Assembly: GCF_024585165.1 (NCBI RefSeq)
Contig: NZ_CP029008.1
Span: forward strand, 124,001 to 188,000
Direction: 5' to 3'
DNA from: Bradyrhizobium sp. WBOS07
GTDB taxonomy: Bacteria; Pseudomonadota; Alphaproteobacteria; Rhizobiales; Xanthobacteraceae
DNA length: 64,000 nucleotides
Under the pieces are notes generated by a model. It saw nothing but the letters and a program-made list of their open reading frames with translations, searched no databases and had not been told where the DNA came from. Of the stretch, positions 18,926 to 28,047 are shown piece after piece. Position 1 is the stretch's first letter; the number at the start of each line of letters is the position of its first letter. The position numbers and the translations under genes were made by a program.

Positions 18926-20182
18926 CTACAGCAGATCGGCGTAGGACAAGAAGCCGACATCCTGCCCCGGCTCGACGCCCGTGATGCTCTCGCCGAGCTC
19001 GACGAGGCCCTCGGTCTCGACCAGCGAGGACAGGAGTCCCGCGCCCTCGCGCGGAAACTTGATGGCCTCGAGCCGGCCGTCCTGCGCGCGTCGCAGGGAA
19101 ACGCGCACATATTCGCGCCGGCCCGCCTTCTTCTTGTAGGTGAACGCCGCGCGCAGCGGGATCGGCGTCAACGGCTCCGGCGAGCCGCCGGCCAGCGCCA
19201 GCACCGTCGGCCGCACCACATGGACGAACGTCACGAAGCTCGCGACCGGATTGCCGGGCAATCCGATCAGCGGCGTGCCGTCGATGATGCCCATCGCCAC
19301 AGGCCGGCCGGGCTTGATCGCCATTCGCCACAGCACCAGCGAGCCGATGCTCTCGACCGCCGCCTTGACGTGATCCTCCTCCCCGGTCGAGACGCCGCCG
19401 GTGGTGAGGACCAGGTCGTGGCGACCCGCCACCTGCTTCAGGCCGTTCGCCAGCGAGGTCCGCTCGTCGCGCAGGATGCCGAGGTCGCTGACCTCGCAGC
19501 CGAGCCGGCGCAGCATCGCCATCAGCATGAAGCGGTTGGAATCGAACAGCTGCGAGGGCGCGCGCGGCTCGCCGGGCGAAGCCAGCTCGTCACCGGTCGA
19601 GAACACCGCGACGCGAATGCGCCTGACCACGTCGAGGCTGGTCAGACCGAACGCCGCCGCCAGCGCGACGTGCTGCGGCCGCAAGCGCTGGCCCGCGCGC
19701 AGCGCGACATGTCCCTGCGGGATGTCCTCGCCTGCGGGCCGGACATTGGCCCCACGCTTCAGCCCCGGCGGCAGAACGATCCTGCCGGCCGCATCGACTC
19801 GGACATCTTCCTGCATGAAGACGGTCTCGGCATCGGGCGGCATCGGCGCGCCCGTGAAGATGCGCGCGGTGTGGCCGGGCTTGATCGGTGCCTGGGCGAG
19901 CCCGCCGGCCTGGATGCGGCCATCCAGCGGGAACGCCTGCTCGGCGCCAACAGGAAGATCGGCGTCGCGCACAGCATAGCCGTCGACGGCCGAGTTGGTG
20001 AAGGGCGGCAACGGCAGCGGCGCCGCGACGTCGCGCGCGAGCACGCGCCCGTCTGCGTCGGTGAGCGCCACCGTCTCCAGATCGGCGATCGCGGCGACGC
20101 GCGCCGTGATCAGGCCGACGGCGTCGTCGACCGACATCATCGGGCCGCCGAAGGCAAAGCAATCGTCCGAGAGTTGCGCCAT
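18926..20182 (-). CDS. moeA: Molybdopterin molybdenumtransferase MoeA
   Basis: A 418-residue MoeA that inserts molybdate (or tungstate) into adenylylated molybdopterin. Conserved motifs are all present: FTNSAVDGYAVR, IFTGAPMPPDAETVFMQED, VAVFSTGDEL, DSNRFML, LTTGGVSTGEEDHV and LIGLPGNPVASFVTF. It is the complete, canonical MoeA of the window; two divergent relatives lie at 22835-24784 and 24797-25903. It follows mobB by 9 bp and precedes tusA by 45 bp. Confidence 0.95.
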   Translation of the reverse strand: MAQLSDDCFAFGGPMMSVDDAVGLITARVAAIADLETVALTDADGRVLARDVAAPLPLPPFTNSAVDGYAVRDADLPVGAEQAFPLDGRIQAGGLAQAPIKPGHTARIFTGAPMPPDAETVFMQEDVRVDAAGRIVLPPGLKRGANVRPAGEDIPQGHVALRAGQRLRPQHVALAAAFGLTSLDVVRRIRVAVFSTGDELASPGEPRAPSQLFDSNRFMLMAMLRRLGCEVSDLGILRDERTSLANGLKQVAGRHDLVLTTGGVSTGEEDHVKAAVESIGSLVLWRMAIKPGRPVAMGIIDGTPLIGLPGNPVASFVTFVHVVRPTVLALAGGSPEPLTPIPLRAAFTYKKKAGRREYVRVSLRRAQDGRLEAIKFPREGAGLLSSLVETEGLVELGESITGVEPGQDVGFLSYADLL

Positions 20183-20191
20183 GGTGCCTCG

Positions 20192-20719
20192 TCAGCGTAT
20201 CGCGGCGCTTGCCGCCACCACTTCGTCGACCGGCATCGCCGCGCGCAGCAGCAGCGCCGCAGCAGCCTCGATGTCGTCGAGATGGACAGTCGGCAGGTGC
20301 GTGTCAATGGCGGCGTCGGTCGCGATCCCGGCAATGCCGGGATCGTCGGGAAACAGCAGCGGCTTGCCGTTGGCCGCGCGATGCACCTCGATCTTGCGGT
20401 GCGGCTCGCGCTTGAAACCCTCGACCACGACGAGATCGACCGCGGACAGCTTGCCCAATAATTCCGGCAGCCGCGGCTCCGCCGCGCCGCGCAATTCATG
20501 CATCAGGGCCCAGCGGTTCGACGAGGCAACCAGCACCTCGGCCGCGCCGGCCTCGCGATGTCGCCAGGAATCCTTGCCGGGCACGTCGACATCGAACCGG
20601 TGATGCGCATGCTTGATCACCGAGACGCGCAGGCCCTGCGCGTTGAAATGCGGGATCAGCCGCGCCAACAGCGTGGTCTTGCCCGCCCCGCTCCAGCCTG
20701 CAAGGCCGATGACTTTCAT
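20192..20719 (-). CDS. mobB: Molybdopterin-guanine dinucleotide biosynthesis protein MobB
   Basis: A 175-residue GTP-binding protein with Walker A GWSGAGKTTLL at the N-terminus, and VIKHAHHRFDVDVPGKDS and VDLVVVEGFKREPH in order, as in MobB. It assists MobA in making the dinucleotide form of the cofactor. The ATG at 20719 is preceded by GGAGCTGGA, so it is preferred over an in-frame ATG seven codons earlier. It heads a mobB-moeA-tusA unit. Confidence 0.93.
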   Translation of the reverse strand: MKVIGLAGWSGAGKTTLLARLIPHFNAQGLRVSVIKHAHHRFDVDVPGKDSWRHREAGAAEVLVASSNRWALMHELRGAAEPRLPELLGKLSAVDLVVVEGFKREPHRKIEVHRAANGKPLLFPDDPGIAGIATDAAIDTHLPTVHLDDIEAAAALLLRAAMPVDEVVAASAAIR

Positions 20720-20775
20720 TCCAGCTCCATCGCTGCGCACGCCTCAGTCCCTGGGTGGAACCGCCGGTCCAACCC

Positions 20776-20891
20776 CGTCATTGCGAGCGCAGCGAAGCAA
20801 TCCAGACTGGCTCCGTGGAAAGATCCTGGATTGCTTCGCGGAGCCTGTCATCGGGCCGCGCTTCGCGCGGACCCGTTGGCTCGCAATGACG
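20776..20891. repeat. Palindromic intergenic repeat (CGTCATTGCGAG type), copy 2
   Basis: This 116-bp element has the same outer arms as the copy at 7962-8048 and a nested hairpin (GGGCCGCGC...GCGCGGACCC). It lies between the divergent mobB and fdhD genes, so here it cannot serve only as a terminator; it separates two promoters. Confidence 0.75.
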
Positions 20892-20963
20892 AGCGGAGGC
20901 ATTTACCTATTCTCGCCCATGCTTATATCGGCTTGACCCGAATGTCATGCTAACCTCGCCGCC

Positions 20964-21854
20964 ATGATGAAGATCGACAAAGCTCCGGTGCCCCTGATCG
21001 TCCCCAATCCGGACGACCCGCGCCTGACCCAGAGCGTGGTTGGCACCGACCAGACCGGCGCCAGGGTCGAGATCAAGGTGCCGATGGAGCGGCCGCTGAC
21101 GCTCTACCTGAACGCCCAGGAGATCGTCACCATGATGACGATCGGCGACTATCCGGAATATCTGGCGCTCGGCTACCTGCTGAACCAGAACATGCTGAAA
21201 TATAACGACGCGGTCACCGACGTCGAATACGACGACGATCTCCAGGTGGTCGTGGTGCGCACCGAACATCACACCAATTTCGAAGCCAAGCTGAAGAAGC
21301 GCACCCAGACCTCGGGCTGTGCGCAGGGCACCGCTTTCGGCGACCTGCTCGAAGCCGTCGAGAGCGTCGCGCTGCCAAAGGCGGAGCTGCGGACATCCTG
21401 GCTGTACCAGATGACGCAAACCATCAACACCATGCCCTCGCTCTATCTCGAGGCCGGCGCGATCCACGGCTGCGTGCTGTGCAAGGAGGGCACACCGCTC
21501 TGCTACACCGAGGACGTCGGCCGCCACAACGCCGTCGACAAGATCGCCGGCTGGATGTATCGCCACGGCGTCGACGCTTCCGACAAGATCCTCTACACCA
21601 CGGGACGCCTCACCTCGGAGATGGTGATCAAAACGGTCCGCATGGGCATTCCGATCCTGGTGTCGCGCTCCGGCTTCACCGCCTGGGGCGTCGATCTTGC
21701 AAGGCAGGTGGGCTTGACGCTGGTCGGCCGCACCCGCGGCAAGCGCTTCATCGTGCTCGCGGGCGAGGAGCGCATCGTCTACGACCAGAACCTTGCTTAC
21801 GTCGAGGAGGAATCGGCGAAGCACAAGCGCAAGGGTGAAGGTGGTGACGACTGA
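20964..21854 (+). CDS. fdhD: Formate dehydrogenase accessory sulfurtransferase FdhD
   Basis: A 296-residue FdhD, which delivers sulfur to the bis-MGD cofactor of formate dehydrogenase. Family motifs include [28 protein letters not shown], a CxxC-loop equivalent reading [10 protein letters not shown] with a single cysteine, and [18 protein letters not shown]. coli FdhD has two cysteines in this loop; one here is common in other lineages. Its stop codon overlaps the start region of mobA. Two in-frame ATGs at the start are adjacent. Confidence 0.95.
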   Translation: MMKIDKAPVPLIVPNPDDPRLTQSVVGTDQTGARVEIKVPMERPLTLYLNAQEIVTMMTIGDYPEYLALGYLLNQNMLKYNDAVTDVEYDDDLQVVVVRTEHHTNFEAKLKKRTQTSGCAQGTAFGDLLEAVESVALPKAELRTSWLYQMTQTINTMPSLYLEAGAIHGCVLCKEGTPLCYTEDVGRHNAVDKIAGWMYRHGVDASDKILYTTGRLTSEMVIKTVRMGIPILVSRSGFTAWGVDLARQVGLTLVGRTRGKRFIVLAGEERIVYDQNLAYVEEESAKHKRKGEGGDD

Positions 21855-22476
21855 ATTTCCGGCCACGCAAGGTGTGCTGCTCGCCGGCGGCCTCGCCCGC
21901 CGCATGGGGGGCGGCGACAAGCCGATGCGCACCATCGGCGGCCGCACCATTCTGGACCGCGTGATCGCGCGCCTGAAGCCTCAATGCAGCGGGTTGATCC
22001 TCAATGCGAACGGCGATCCCGCGCGTTTCGCGGCCTTCGGCTTGCCGGTCGTCCCCGACGACGTGCCCGGCTTTCCCGGCCCGCTCGCCGGCATCCTCGC
22101 CGCGCTGGACTGGACCGCGGCGAACCGGACAGGCGTCGAATGGGTGCTCAGCGCCGCCGGCGACTGCCCGTTCCTGCCGCGCGATCTGGTTGCCCGCCTG
22201 CACGAGGCACGCGTGCGCGAAAACGCCCAGCTCGCCGTCGCCGCGTCAGGCGAGCAGTCGCATCCCGTGATCGGCCTGTGGCAGGTTGCCTTGCGCGACG
22301 AGCTGCGCCACGCGCTGGTCGTCGAAGACCTCCGCAAGATCGACCGCTGGACCGCCCGCTATCCGCTGGCGACGGTGACGTGGCCGGCCGAGCCACTCGA
22401 TCCATTCTTCAACGCCAACACGGTCGAGGACATCGCCGAAGCCGAGCGGCGGGCCGCGCTGGATGATGCGCCCTAA
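21844..22476 (+). CDS. mobA: Molybdenum cofactor guanylyltransferase MobA
   Basis: About 210 residues. The N-terminal nucleotide-binding motif reads [17 protein letters not shown], and later motifs are [21 protein letters not shown] and [14 protein letters not shown], so this is MobA, which attaches GMP to the molybdenum cofactor. I chose the GTG at 21844, just after GAAGG, giving an 11-bp overlap with fdhD. GTG codons at 21835 and 21841 in the same frame are possible alternatives. Confidence 0.92.
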   Translation: MTTEFPATQGVLLAGGLARRMGGGDKPMRTIGGRTILDRVIARLKPQCSGLILNANGDPARFAAFGLPVVPDDVPGFPGPLAGILAALDWTAANRTGVEWVLSAAGDCPFLPRDLVARLHEARVRENAQLAVAASGEQSHPVIGLWQVALRDELRHALVVEDLRKIDRWTARYPLATVTWPAEPLDPFFNANTVEDIAEAERRAALDDAP

Positions 22477-22481
22477 CGGCG

Positions 22482-22793
22482 TTACGATTTCGGAAACTCG
22501 TTGAGAAGCTGCGCCCAGATGATCGCGAAGGCGATCAAGCCGCAAAGGCCAAGGGCCGTGGTGAATCGCGGCAGACGGCCGATCGCAACCAGCAGCCAGG
22601 CCGGCAGGAAGAACGCCCCGAAGACCATGCCGAGCGGAAACACCGCGAGCCATTGAAAGCCGCTGCGGTCTCCCTGCGGGACGTTGGCGATGTGATAGAA
22701 GGTGTAGAGCCAGAACAGCGTACCGATCGCCGCGACGATGGCAGCGAACTTGCGGAAATTGAGGGATGCGGGCGCGGTCACGACTTGGCACAT
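22482..22793 (-). CDS. Small membrane protein of unknown function
   Basis: A 103-residue protein with three predicted membrane helices (about 13-33, 44-68 and 77-95). It is not recognised as a known family. It is convergent with mobA (5 bp between stops) and lies 41 bp after the MoeA-fusion gene. The first ATG has an AAGGAG almost touching it, so a GTG four codons later may be the real start. Confidence 0.6.
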   Translation of the reverse strand: MCQVVTAPASLNFRKFAAIVAAIGTLFWLYTFYHIANVPQGDRSGFQWLAVFPLGMVFGAFFLPAWLLVAIGRLPRFTTALGLCGLIAFAIIWAQLLNEFPKS

Positions 22794-22834
22794 GCTCCTT
22801 GGTCGCGACGGCGGTCACACAAGTTCATGAGTGT

Positions 22835-24784
22835 CTACGCGGGCCGGAAGCCGGCCCGCTCCAGCGCCGCACGCGCCTCATCCGAGCCGAGGGCGTCGAG
22901 AAACGCCTGCACCGCTGGACGGTCCTTGCGCGCCGTCACCAGCGCAAAGTCATAGTGCTCTTCCGCGAGCGGAATGAAACCGAGACCGGCCGCAGCGGCG
23001 ACCGGCGCAATGGTCATCCCCCAATCGGCGCGGTGCTGGGCGACCGCCGCCGCGACCGCGTTATGCGACCGCGGCTGGTTCCAATAGCCTTCCGGGCGCG
23101 CGCCGCCGAGCAGCCGGTCGATCAGGATGCGCGTGCCGGCGCCCTGGTTGCGGTTCACCATGATGCAGGCGGGATCGGCGAGCGCAGCAGCGGCCGCTTG
23201 CTTTACGTCCAGGCCTTCGAAACGCCGGTCGCCCTTGCGGAAGACAATGCCCTGCATCCGCCGCCAGCCCGGGACCAGCTCGAGGCCGTCGACGAGATAG
23301 GGCGTGTTGTAGGTCTCGCTCGTGTCGTCGAACAGATGGATCGGCGCGACATCGCATTCGCCGCGCTTGGCGGCCGCGAGTCCGCCGAGGCTGCCGACCG
23401 CGATCGAGCGCACGGTCAGGCCGGCATGCGCGAGCCCGGCCGTAACGAGATCGAGGCCGGTGCAATGGCTGCCGACGATGACGAGATCGGGCACCCGCAC
23501 ATGCGGCGTGAACAGCGTCACCTCGGTTGCGGTCCCGGCCGGCATCTGGTCGGCGAGCGCGTCGATGCGCAAGAAACCGTCGGCCTGCGCGAAGGACGTG
23601 ATCGCGCCGGACCCCTTGCCGGAGGGATAGGCGATCAGGCCATCCCTGCCCTCGACCAGCGAGACCATGACGAATTCGGTGCGACCGAGCTCGGACGCGA
23701 TGCGCACCGGCACCGTCGCGTTCACCTTCGCATCGGAGCGTGGCGGCAGGCCGGCCAGCCTGCGCAGCACCGGCACGATCATGTCGTGGAAAGTGAACAT
23801 TGCCGAGGTCGGAAAGCCCGGCAGGATCACCACCGGCTTGCCGTCGCACACCGCAAGGCACAGCGGCTTGCCGGGCTTGAGCGCGACGCCATGCGCGATG
23901 ATGCCGGGCTCGCCGAGCCGGCCGATGATGCGATGGGACAGGTCGCCCGCGCCTTTCGAGGTGCCGCCTGACAACACCAGCATGTCGGCATCCGCGAGCG
24001 CGCCGCGCATGGCAGCTTCGAGCTTGGCTTCGTCGTCCGGAATGGCGCCGAGGAAGACCGCCTCGCCGCCGTTCTCGTCGATCGCGGCCGCGACGATGGC
24101 GCCGTTGGTGTCGTAGATCCCGGCGGGGGCGAGCCTCTGGCCGGGCTGGACCAGTTCATCGCCGGTGGAGATCACGGCCACGCGCGGCTTGCGCGCGACC
24201 TGCACCTCGGCGATGCCGCAGGCCGCCAGCATGCCGATCTCGCGCGAGCCGATGATGGTGCCGGCCCGCAGCAGCGCCTCGCCGCGCGCGATGTCGGATC
24301 CGGCATAGGATACGAATTGCCCCGGCGAGACGGCACGGCGAACCTCGATCGCGTCGGAGCCTGCCGGCTGGGTGTGCTCGACCATGACGACGGCGTCGGC
24401 GCCACGCGGCAGCGGACCGCCGGTGGCGATCGCCGTCGCGGTTCCCGATGCAACCTGCAGCCTTGGCGCGGTGCCGCACTGGATCGTTTCGCCGTTCAAT
24501 GCAAGACGCACCGGCTTGCCTTCGCCTGCCGCGACGAGATCCGCCGAGCGCCCGGCAAAGCCGTCGACATTGGAGCGGTCGAAAGGGGGAACGTCGATCG
24601 GCGCCGTGACGTCTTCGGCGAGCGCTGCGCCGAGCGCATCGGCCAGCTTGCGCGGCTCGGCTGGAATCGAACGCGGGAACAACGCCGCCTCGAAGCGCGC
24701 CAGGGCGTCCTCCCGCGAGAGGATCTTGAGGAACTGCGCCTGCTCGAAGGCGCTGCGGTCTTGCGGCTGGGGGATCATCGTCAT
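22835..24784 (-). CDS. MoeA fused to a periplasmic-binding-protein-like domain
   Basis: A 649-residue protein. Residues 1-400 are a MoeA domain with intact motifs (FDRSNVDGFAGRSADL, ATGGPLPRGADAVVMVEHTQ, VAVISTGDELVQPG, LSGGTSKGAGDLS). The C-terminal 220 residues, starting near PDLVIVGSHCTGLDLV, are a PBP-like domain (PF12727 type; NQGAGTRILIDRLL is its signature). The same domain occurs in the HTH protein at 27054-27947. Bacterial and archaeal fusions of this type are linked to Mo or W cofactor use. The C-terminal domain may bind a metal-oxyanion or cofactor intermediate. Its partner gene upstream is the divergent MoeA-like protein. Confidence 0.85.
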   Translation of the reverse strand: MTMIPQPQDRSAFEQAQFLKILSREDALARFEAALFPRSIPAEPRKLADALGAALAEDVTAPIDVPPFDRSNVDGFAGRSADLVAAGEGKPVRLALNGETIQCGTAPRLQVASGTATAIATGGPLPRGADAVVMVEHTQPAGSDAIEVRRAVSPGQFVSYAGSDIARGEALLRAGTIIGSREIGMLAACGIAEVQVARKPRVAVISTGDELVQPGQRLAPAGIYDTNGAIVAAAIDENGGEAVFLGAIPDDEAKLEAAMRGALADADMLVLSGGTSKGAGDLSHRIIGRLGEPGIIAHGVALKPGKPLCLAVCDGKPVVILPGFPTSAMFTFHDMIVPVLRRLAGLPPRSDAKVNATVPVRIASELGRTEFVMVSLVEGRDGLIAYPSGKGSGAITSFAQADGFLRIDALADQMPAGTATEVTLFTPHVRVPDLVIVGSHCTGLDLVTAGLAHAGLTVRSIAVGSLGGLAAAKRGECDVAPIHLFDDTSETYNTPYLVDGLELVPGWRRMQGIVFRKGDRRFEGLDVKQAAAAALADPACIMVNRNQGAGTRILIDRLLGGARPEGYWNQPRSHNAVAAAVAQHRADWGMTIAPVAAAAGLGFIPLAEEHYDFALVTARKDRPAVQAFLDALGSDEARAALERAGFRPA

Positions 24785-24796
24785 GCCGAACCCATA

Positions 24797-25903
24797 TCAC
24801 TCCCGGATCAGATAGGCATCGACCGGCGCTCCCGCCGCAAATCCCTCGCTGTCGCCGGGAACGAGCAGCCATGCGTCGGCACCGGCGATGGCGTGGAACG
24901 GCCATTCCCCGATTGCGAGCGGCGTCCAGGCATCACGTTCCTCGGCCAGCAGAACCACCTCGGCGATGCCGCCGCTGGATGCGATCTTGCGCGCGAGCGG
25001 CAAGGTGATGCGTCGGCGCGTCCGGCGCGCCGCCAGGCGATCGACGAGCGGCTGCACCAGCGCGAGCCAGGCCGCGAGCGCGGCATCGGGCGAGCCGGGC
25101 AAGGCGACGGCGGGAACCGGTCCGAGCCGACCGACCGCGGCAGTACGTCCAGGTTGAAGCGCAAGGCCGTGAGCCTTCACCTCGCCCCGCCGGGCCAGCG
25201 CCAGCACGGCGGCGTCGCGGCGGCCGACGCCGCTGCCGCCGATGGTCAGCACGAGATCACACGAGGAGGCGTCAAGCGCGTCGGCAATCGATGCTTCATC
25301 GCGCCCGCCGGCTTCGCGCGGTTCGACGTCCAGTCCTGCTGAACGCGCGAGGCCGGCGATCATGTGCATCGTTGCCGTTGCACCCGGGACATTGACGATG
25401 CGCAGGCGCGGCCGCCGCACGCCGAGCTTCGCCAGGCCCGCAACACGTGCGAGCAGCAGATCGGCCGCACCGACCGGAGAGCCCTCGACCCCCGCAGGCG
25501 TGCGCGCCGCGATGTCGCTGCCGGCGCGCCTGACGCCCTGCCCCGGCACGGCTTCCGCCAGCGCCTGCACCAGCGGCCCGGACACCTCCATCGCGTCGGC
25601 ATCGAGCACGCAGTCGCATCCCGCCGGCATCGCGTCGCCGGCCTCGATCCATGCCGGGGCTGTCGTCAAAGGCAGCGGCGAATAAGAGGACGCGCCGACC
25701 AGATCATTGGCGCGGAGCGCCCAGCCGTCCGTCGCGGCAATGTCGTGCCGCGGATGGGCCGCAAGCAACGGCGTGCCCGCCGCGATGCACCCGGCCGCTT
25801 CGCGCAGCGGCAACTCCACCGGCGCAAGCGGCGCGAGCCCCCTCAGCAATGCGGCGAGCGCGGTGTCGAGCGGCGTCAGCGAAGGCGGCAGGCGCTGGGT
25901 CAT
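24797..25903 (-). CDS. Divergent MoeA-like protein
   Basis: A 368-residue protein related to MoeA but decayed at key motifs. It keeps HDIAATDGWALRAND, DLVLTIGGSGVGRRD and AVALPGSPDAALAAW, but the TGDEL motif is replaced by IVNVPGATATMHM, and the protein is about 50 residues shorter than MoeA. It may have lost metal insertion and act as a regulatory or tungsten-specific partner. I placed the start at the ATG at 25903; an in-frame ATG 12 codons earlier is possible. It precedes the fusion gene by 12 bp. Confidence 0.75.
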   Translation of the reverse strand: MTQRLPPSLTPLDTALAALLRGLAPLAPVELPLREAAGCIAAGTPLLAAHPRHDIAATDGWALRANDLVGASSYSPLPLTTAPAWIEAGDAMPAGCDCVLDADAMEVSGPLVQALAEAVPGQGVRRAGSDIAARTPAGVEGSPVGAADLLLARVAGLAKLGVRRPRLRIVNVPGATATMHMIAGLARSAGLDVEPREAGGRDEASIADALDASSCDLVLTIGGSGVGRRDAAVLALARRGEVKAHGLALQPGRTAAVGRLGPVPAVALPGSPDAALAAWLALVQPLVDRLAARRTRRRITLPLARKIASSGGIAEVVLLAEERDAWTPLAIGEWPFHAIAGADAWLLVPGDSEGFAAGAPVDAYLIRE

Positions 25904-25957
25904 GCGCCATGATGGACCATGCATCGCCCGCTTTGGCAACCGCCGACGATGTCGGCC

Positions 25958-26785
25958 TCAGCCGCCGGACCGGTCCGAATTCGGGAAGAACAGCTGCTGG
26001 CCGTCGACCTTGTAGGCGGCGATCGCAGCCTGGCCCTCCGGCGAGGTCAGCCAATCGATGAAGCTCTGCGCGAGATCCTTCTTCACGTTGGGAAACTTCG
26101 CAGGATTCACCAGCATCACGCCATACTGATTGAGCAGCCGCCGGTCGCCTTCGACGGCGATGTCGAGATCGCCGCGATTCCTGAACGAGATCCAGCTGCC
26201 GCGATCCGACAGCACATAGGCATTCGCGGCGCGCGCGGCGTCGAGGGCCGAGGCCATGCCCTGCCCCGCCTCGCGATACCAGGCGCCCTTGGCGGCCGCG
26301 ATGTCGATACCGGCGACGATCCAGAGCGCGAGCTCCGCGGCGTGGGTACCCGACCGATCGCCGCGCGTCACGAACGGCGCGCCCTTGGCCTCGATCGCCT
26401 TCAGCGCGGTGGCGATGTCCTTGCCCTTCACCGCCGCGGGATCGCTCTTCGGCGCGATCAGAACGTAGTCGTTGTACATCACGTCGAAACGCTTCACGCC
26501 AAACCCGTCGGCGACGAATTTCTCCTCCTGCGGCCGTGAATGCATCAGCACGACGTCGGCCTCGCCGCGTCGCGGCCCGTCGAGCACCTCGTCGGCGCGC
26601 CGCGCGATCACGGTCACCTCGATGCCGGTCTTGTCGCGAAAGATCGGCAGCAGATAGTCGAGCAGACCGGATTCCTGGGTCGCGGTCGTGGTGGCGAGGA
26701 CGATGCTGCGGTCCTCGGCGAATGACGCCGCAACGCCCACGGTGAGGCCGCAGAACAGCGCGAATGCAACGGACAGGCGGCCCAT
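25958..26785 (-). CDS. tupA: Tungstate-binding protein TupA-like
   Basis: A 275-residue periplasmic binding protein. A signal peptide ends near SFAEDRS. The mature N-terminus, IVLATTTATQESGLLDYLLP, is the TupA signature (TTT-x-x-SGLL), and VTRGDRSGTHAAELALW is a second family motif. TupA captures tungstate, sometimes molybdate, for an ABC importer. No TupB permease or TupC ATPase lies within the window. It is convergent with nothing and divergent from the HTH-PBP gene across 268 bp, in a cluster of Mo/W cofactor genes, which favours a tungstate role. Confidence 0.85.
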   Translation of the reverse strand: MGRLSVAFALFCGLTVGVAASFAEDRSIVLATTTATQESGLLDYLLPIFRDKTGIEVTVIARRADEVLDGPRRGEADVVLMHSRPQEEKFVADGFGVKRFDVMYNDYVLIAPKSDPAAVKGKDIATALKAIEAKGAPFVTRGDRSGTHAAELALWIVAGIDIAAAKGAWYREAGQGMASALDAARAANAYVLSDRGSWISFRNRGDLDIAVEGDRRLLNQYGVMLVNPAKFPNVKKDLAQSFIDWLTSPEGQAAIAAYKVDGQQLFFPNSDRSGG

Positions 26786-27053
26786 GATCAGGTTCCCATT
26801 GGCTATGACGCGATCATGATGCGGATCGATTGCGCCGCACTCGTGACGCGTTGGCGCGCTCCGCGCGCTCCAATCCGGGAAATTTCGGCAAGGCTGCGCG
26901 CTTCTGAATCATTCACCAAAGCAGAAATCGCATGCGAGCATGTGTTGCAAAGCAGCGAGATGATCGGGCATGGTTCCCGCGAACTCTTGAAATGCAGAAT
27001 TCCGACCTGCGTCGAACGTCAAGAAGAAGCAAGAATTTGCATAGGAATGCAGG
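26786..27053. promoter_or_regulatory. Divergent intergenic region tupA / HTH-PBP regulator
   Basis: A 268-bp region that must hold promoters in both directions. Two similar stretches, AATGCAGAATTCC near 26992 and AATGCAGGATGGAATTCC ending in the regulator gene start, could be recognition sites for the HTH protein. This is a weak, by-eye match. Confidence 0.25.
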
Positions 27054-27947
27054 ATGGAATTCCTGACGACCAGCGAAGCGGCCGACTATCTTCGGCTCGG
27101 CGAGCGCAAGCTCTATGAACTCGTCACCACCGGCGCGATCCCCTGCACCAAGGTGACCGGAAAGTGGCTCTTCCCGCGACACGAACTCGATCTCTGGGTG
27201 CTGTCGGGCCTCGCGCGTCCGGCCGGCATGCTGATCGCGGAGCCGCCGCCAGTGGTGGGCGGCAGCCAGGACGAGCTCCTGGATTGGAGCCTGCGCGAAT
27301 CCGGCTCGGGCCTGGGATCGATCAGCGAGGGCAGCGTGCGCGGGCTCGAGCGCCTGCAGCGCAACGAGGTGATGGCGGCGGCGGTGCACTTTCACGGGCG
27401 GGACCCTTCCGACGATGTCGCCGGGGATGCCAGTGTCGAAGCGGTGCGCGCGGCTCCCGACCTGCATGATGCGGTGCTGGTGGCGTTCGTGCGCCGGGAG
27501 CAGGGGCTCGTGCTGCCGCCAGGAAATCCCAAGCAGCTGCACGGCCTGGCCGACGTGCTCGCGCTCGGCGCCCGGATGGCGATGCGGCAACAGGGCACCG
27601 GGGCGCAGATGCTTCTCGACGTGCTGCTGAAGCGCACCGGCGCCACGACGCGGGATCTGCGCCGGGTCGAGACACCGGCTCTCACCGGCCCGGACCTTGC
27701 CGAGCTGGTCCGCGCCGGCCAGGCCGATTGCGGCATCGCGACGCGTGCGGCCGCGCGCTCGGCGGGGCTCGATTTCGTGCCGCTGGTCTGGGAGAATTTC
27801 GACCTCGCGATGCGGCACCGCAGCTATTTCCGCCCTGCCATGCAGGCCCTGCTGCGGTTTCTCGGCGAAAGACGGCTGCGCCAGCGCGCCGAGGAACTAA
27901 CCGGCTACGATCCCTCGGCCGCGGGCCAGATCCGGTTCGCAGCCTGA
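27054..27947 (+). CDS. Excisionase-type HTH regulator with PBP-like domain
   Basis: A 297-residue protein. Residues 1-50 are an excisionase/MerR-like helix-turn-helix (LTTSEAADYLRLGERKLYELVTTGAIPCTKVTGKWLF). The rest is a PBP-like domain of the same type as in the MoeA fusion (MRQQGTGAQMLLDVLLKRTG is the equivalent motif). Such one-component proteins are found near Mo/W genes. It probably senses tungstate, molybdate or a cofactor and controls the divergent tupA and the moeA genes. Ligand and targets are inferred. Confidence 0.8.
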   Translation: MEFLTTSEAADYLRLGERKLYELVTTGAIPCTKVTGKWLFPRHELDLWVLSGLARPAGMLIAEPPPVVGGSQDELLDWSLRESGSGLGSISEGSVRGLERLQRNEVMAAAVHFHGRDPSDDVAGDASVEAVRAAPDLHDAVLVAFVRREQGLVLPPGNPKQLHGLADVLALGARMAMRQQGTGAQMLLDVLLKRTGATTRDLRRVETPALTGPDLAELVRAGQADCGIATRAAARSAGLDFVPLVWENFDLAMRHRSYFRPAMQALLRFLGERRLRQRAEELTGYDPSAAGQIRFAA

Positions 27948-28047
27948 CATTGACGCCCGCCCCCAAATAGTTGCAAAAGAAACCAATTCAGCCGGCGGCA
28001 CAGCCGGGGCAACACCGGCCAACGCGCCGGACCAGGGGAGGAGACGC

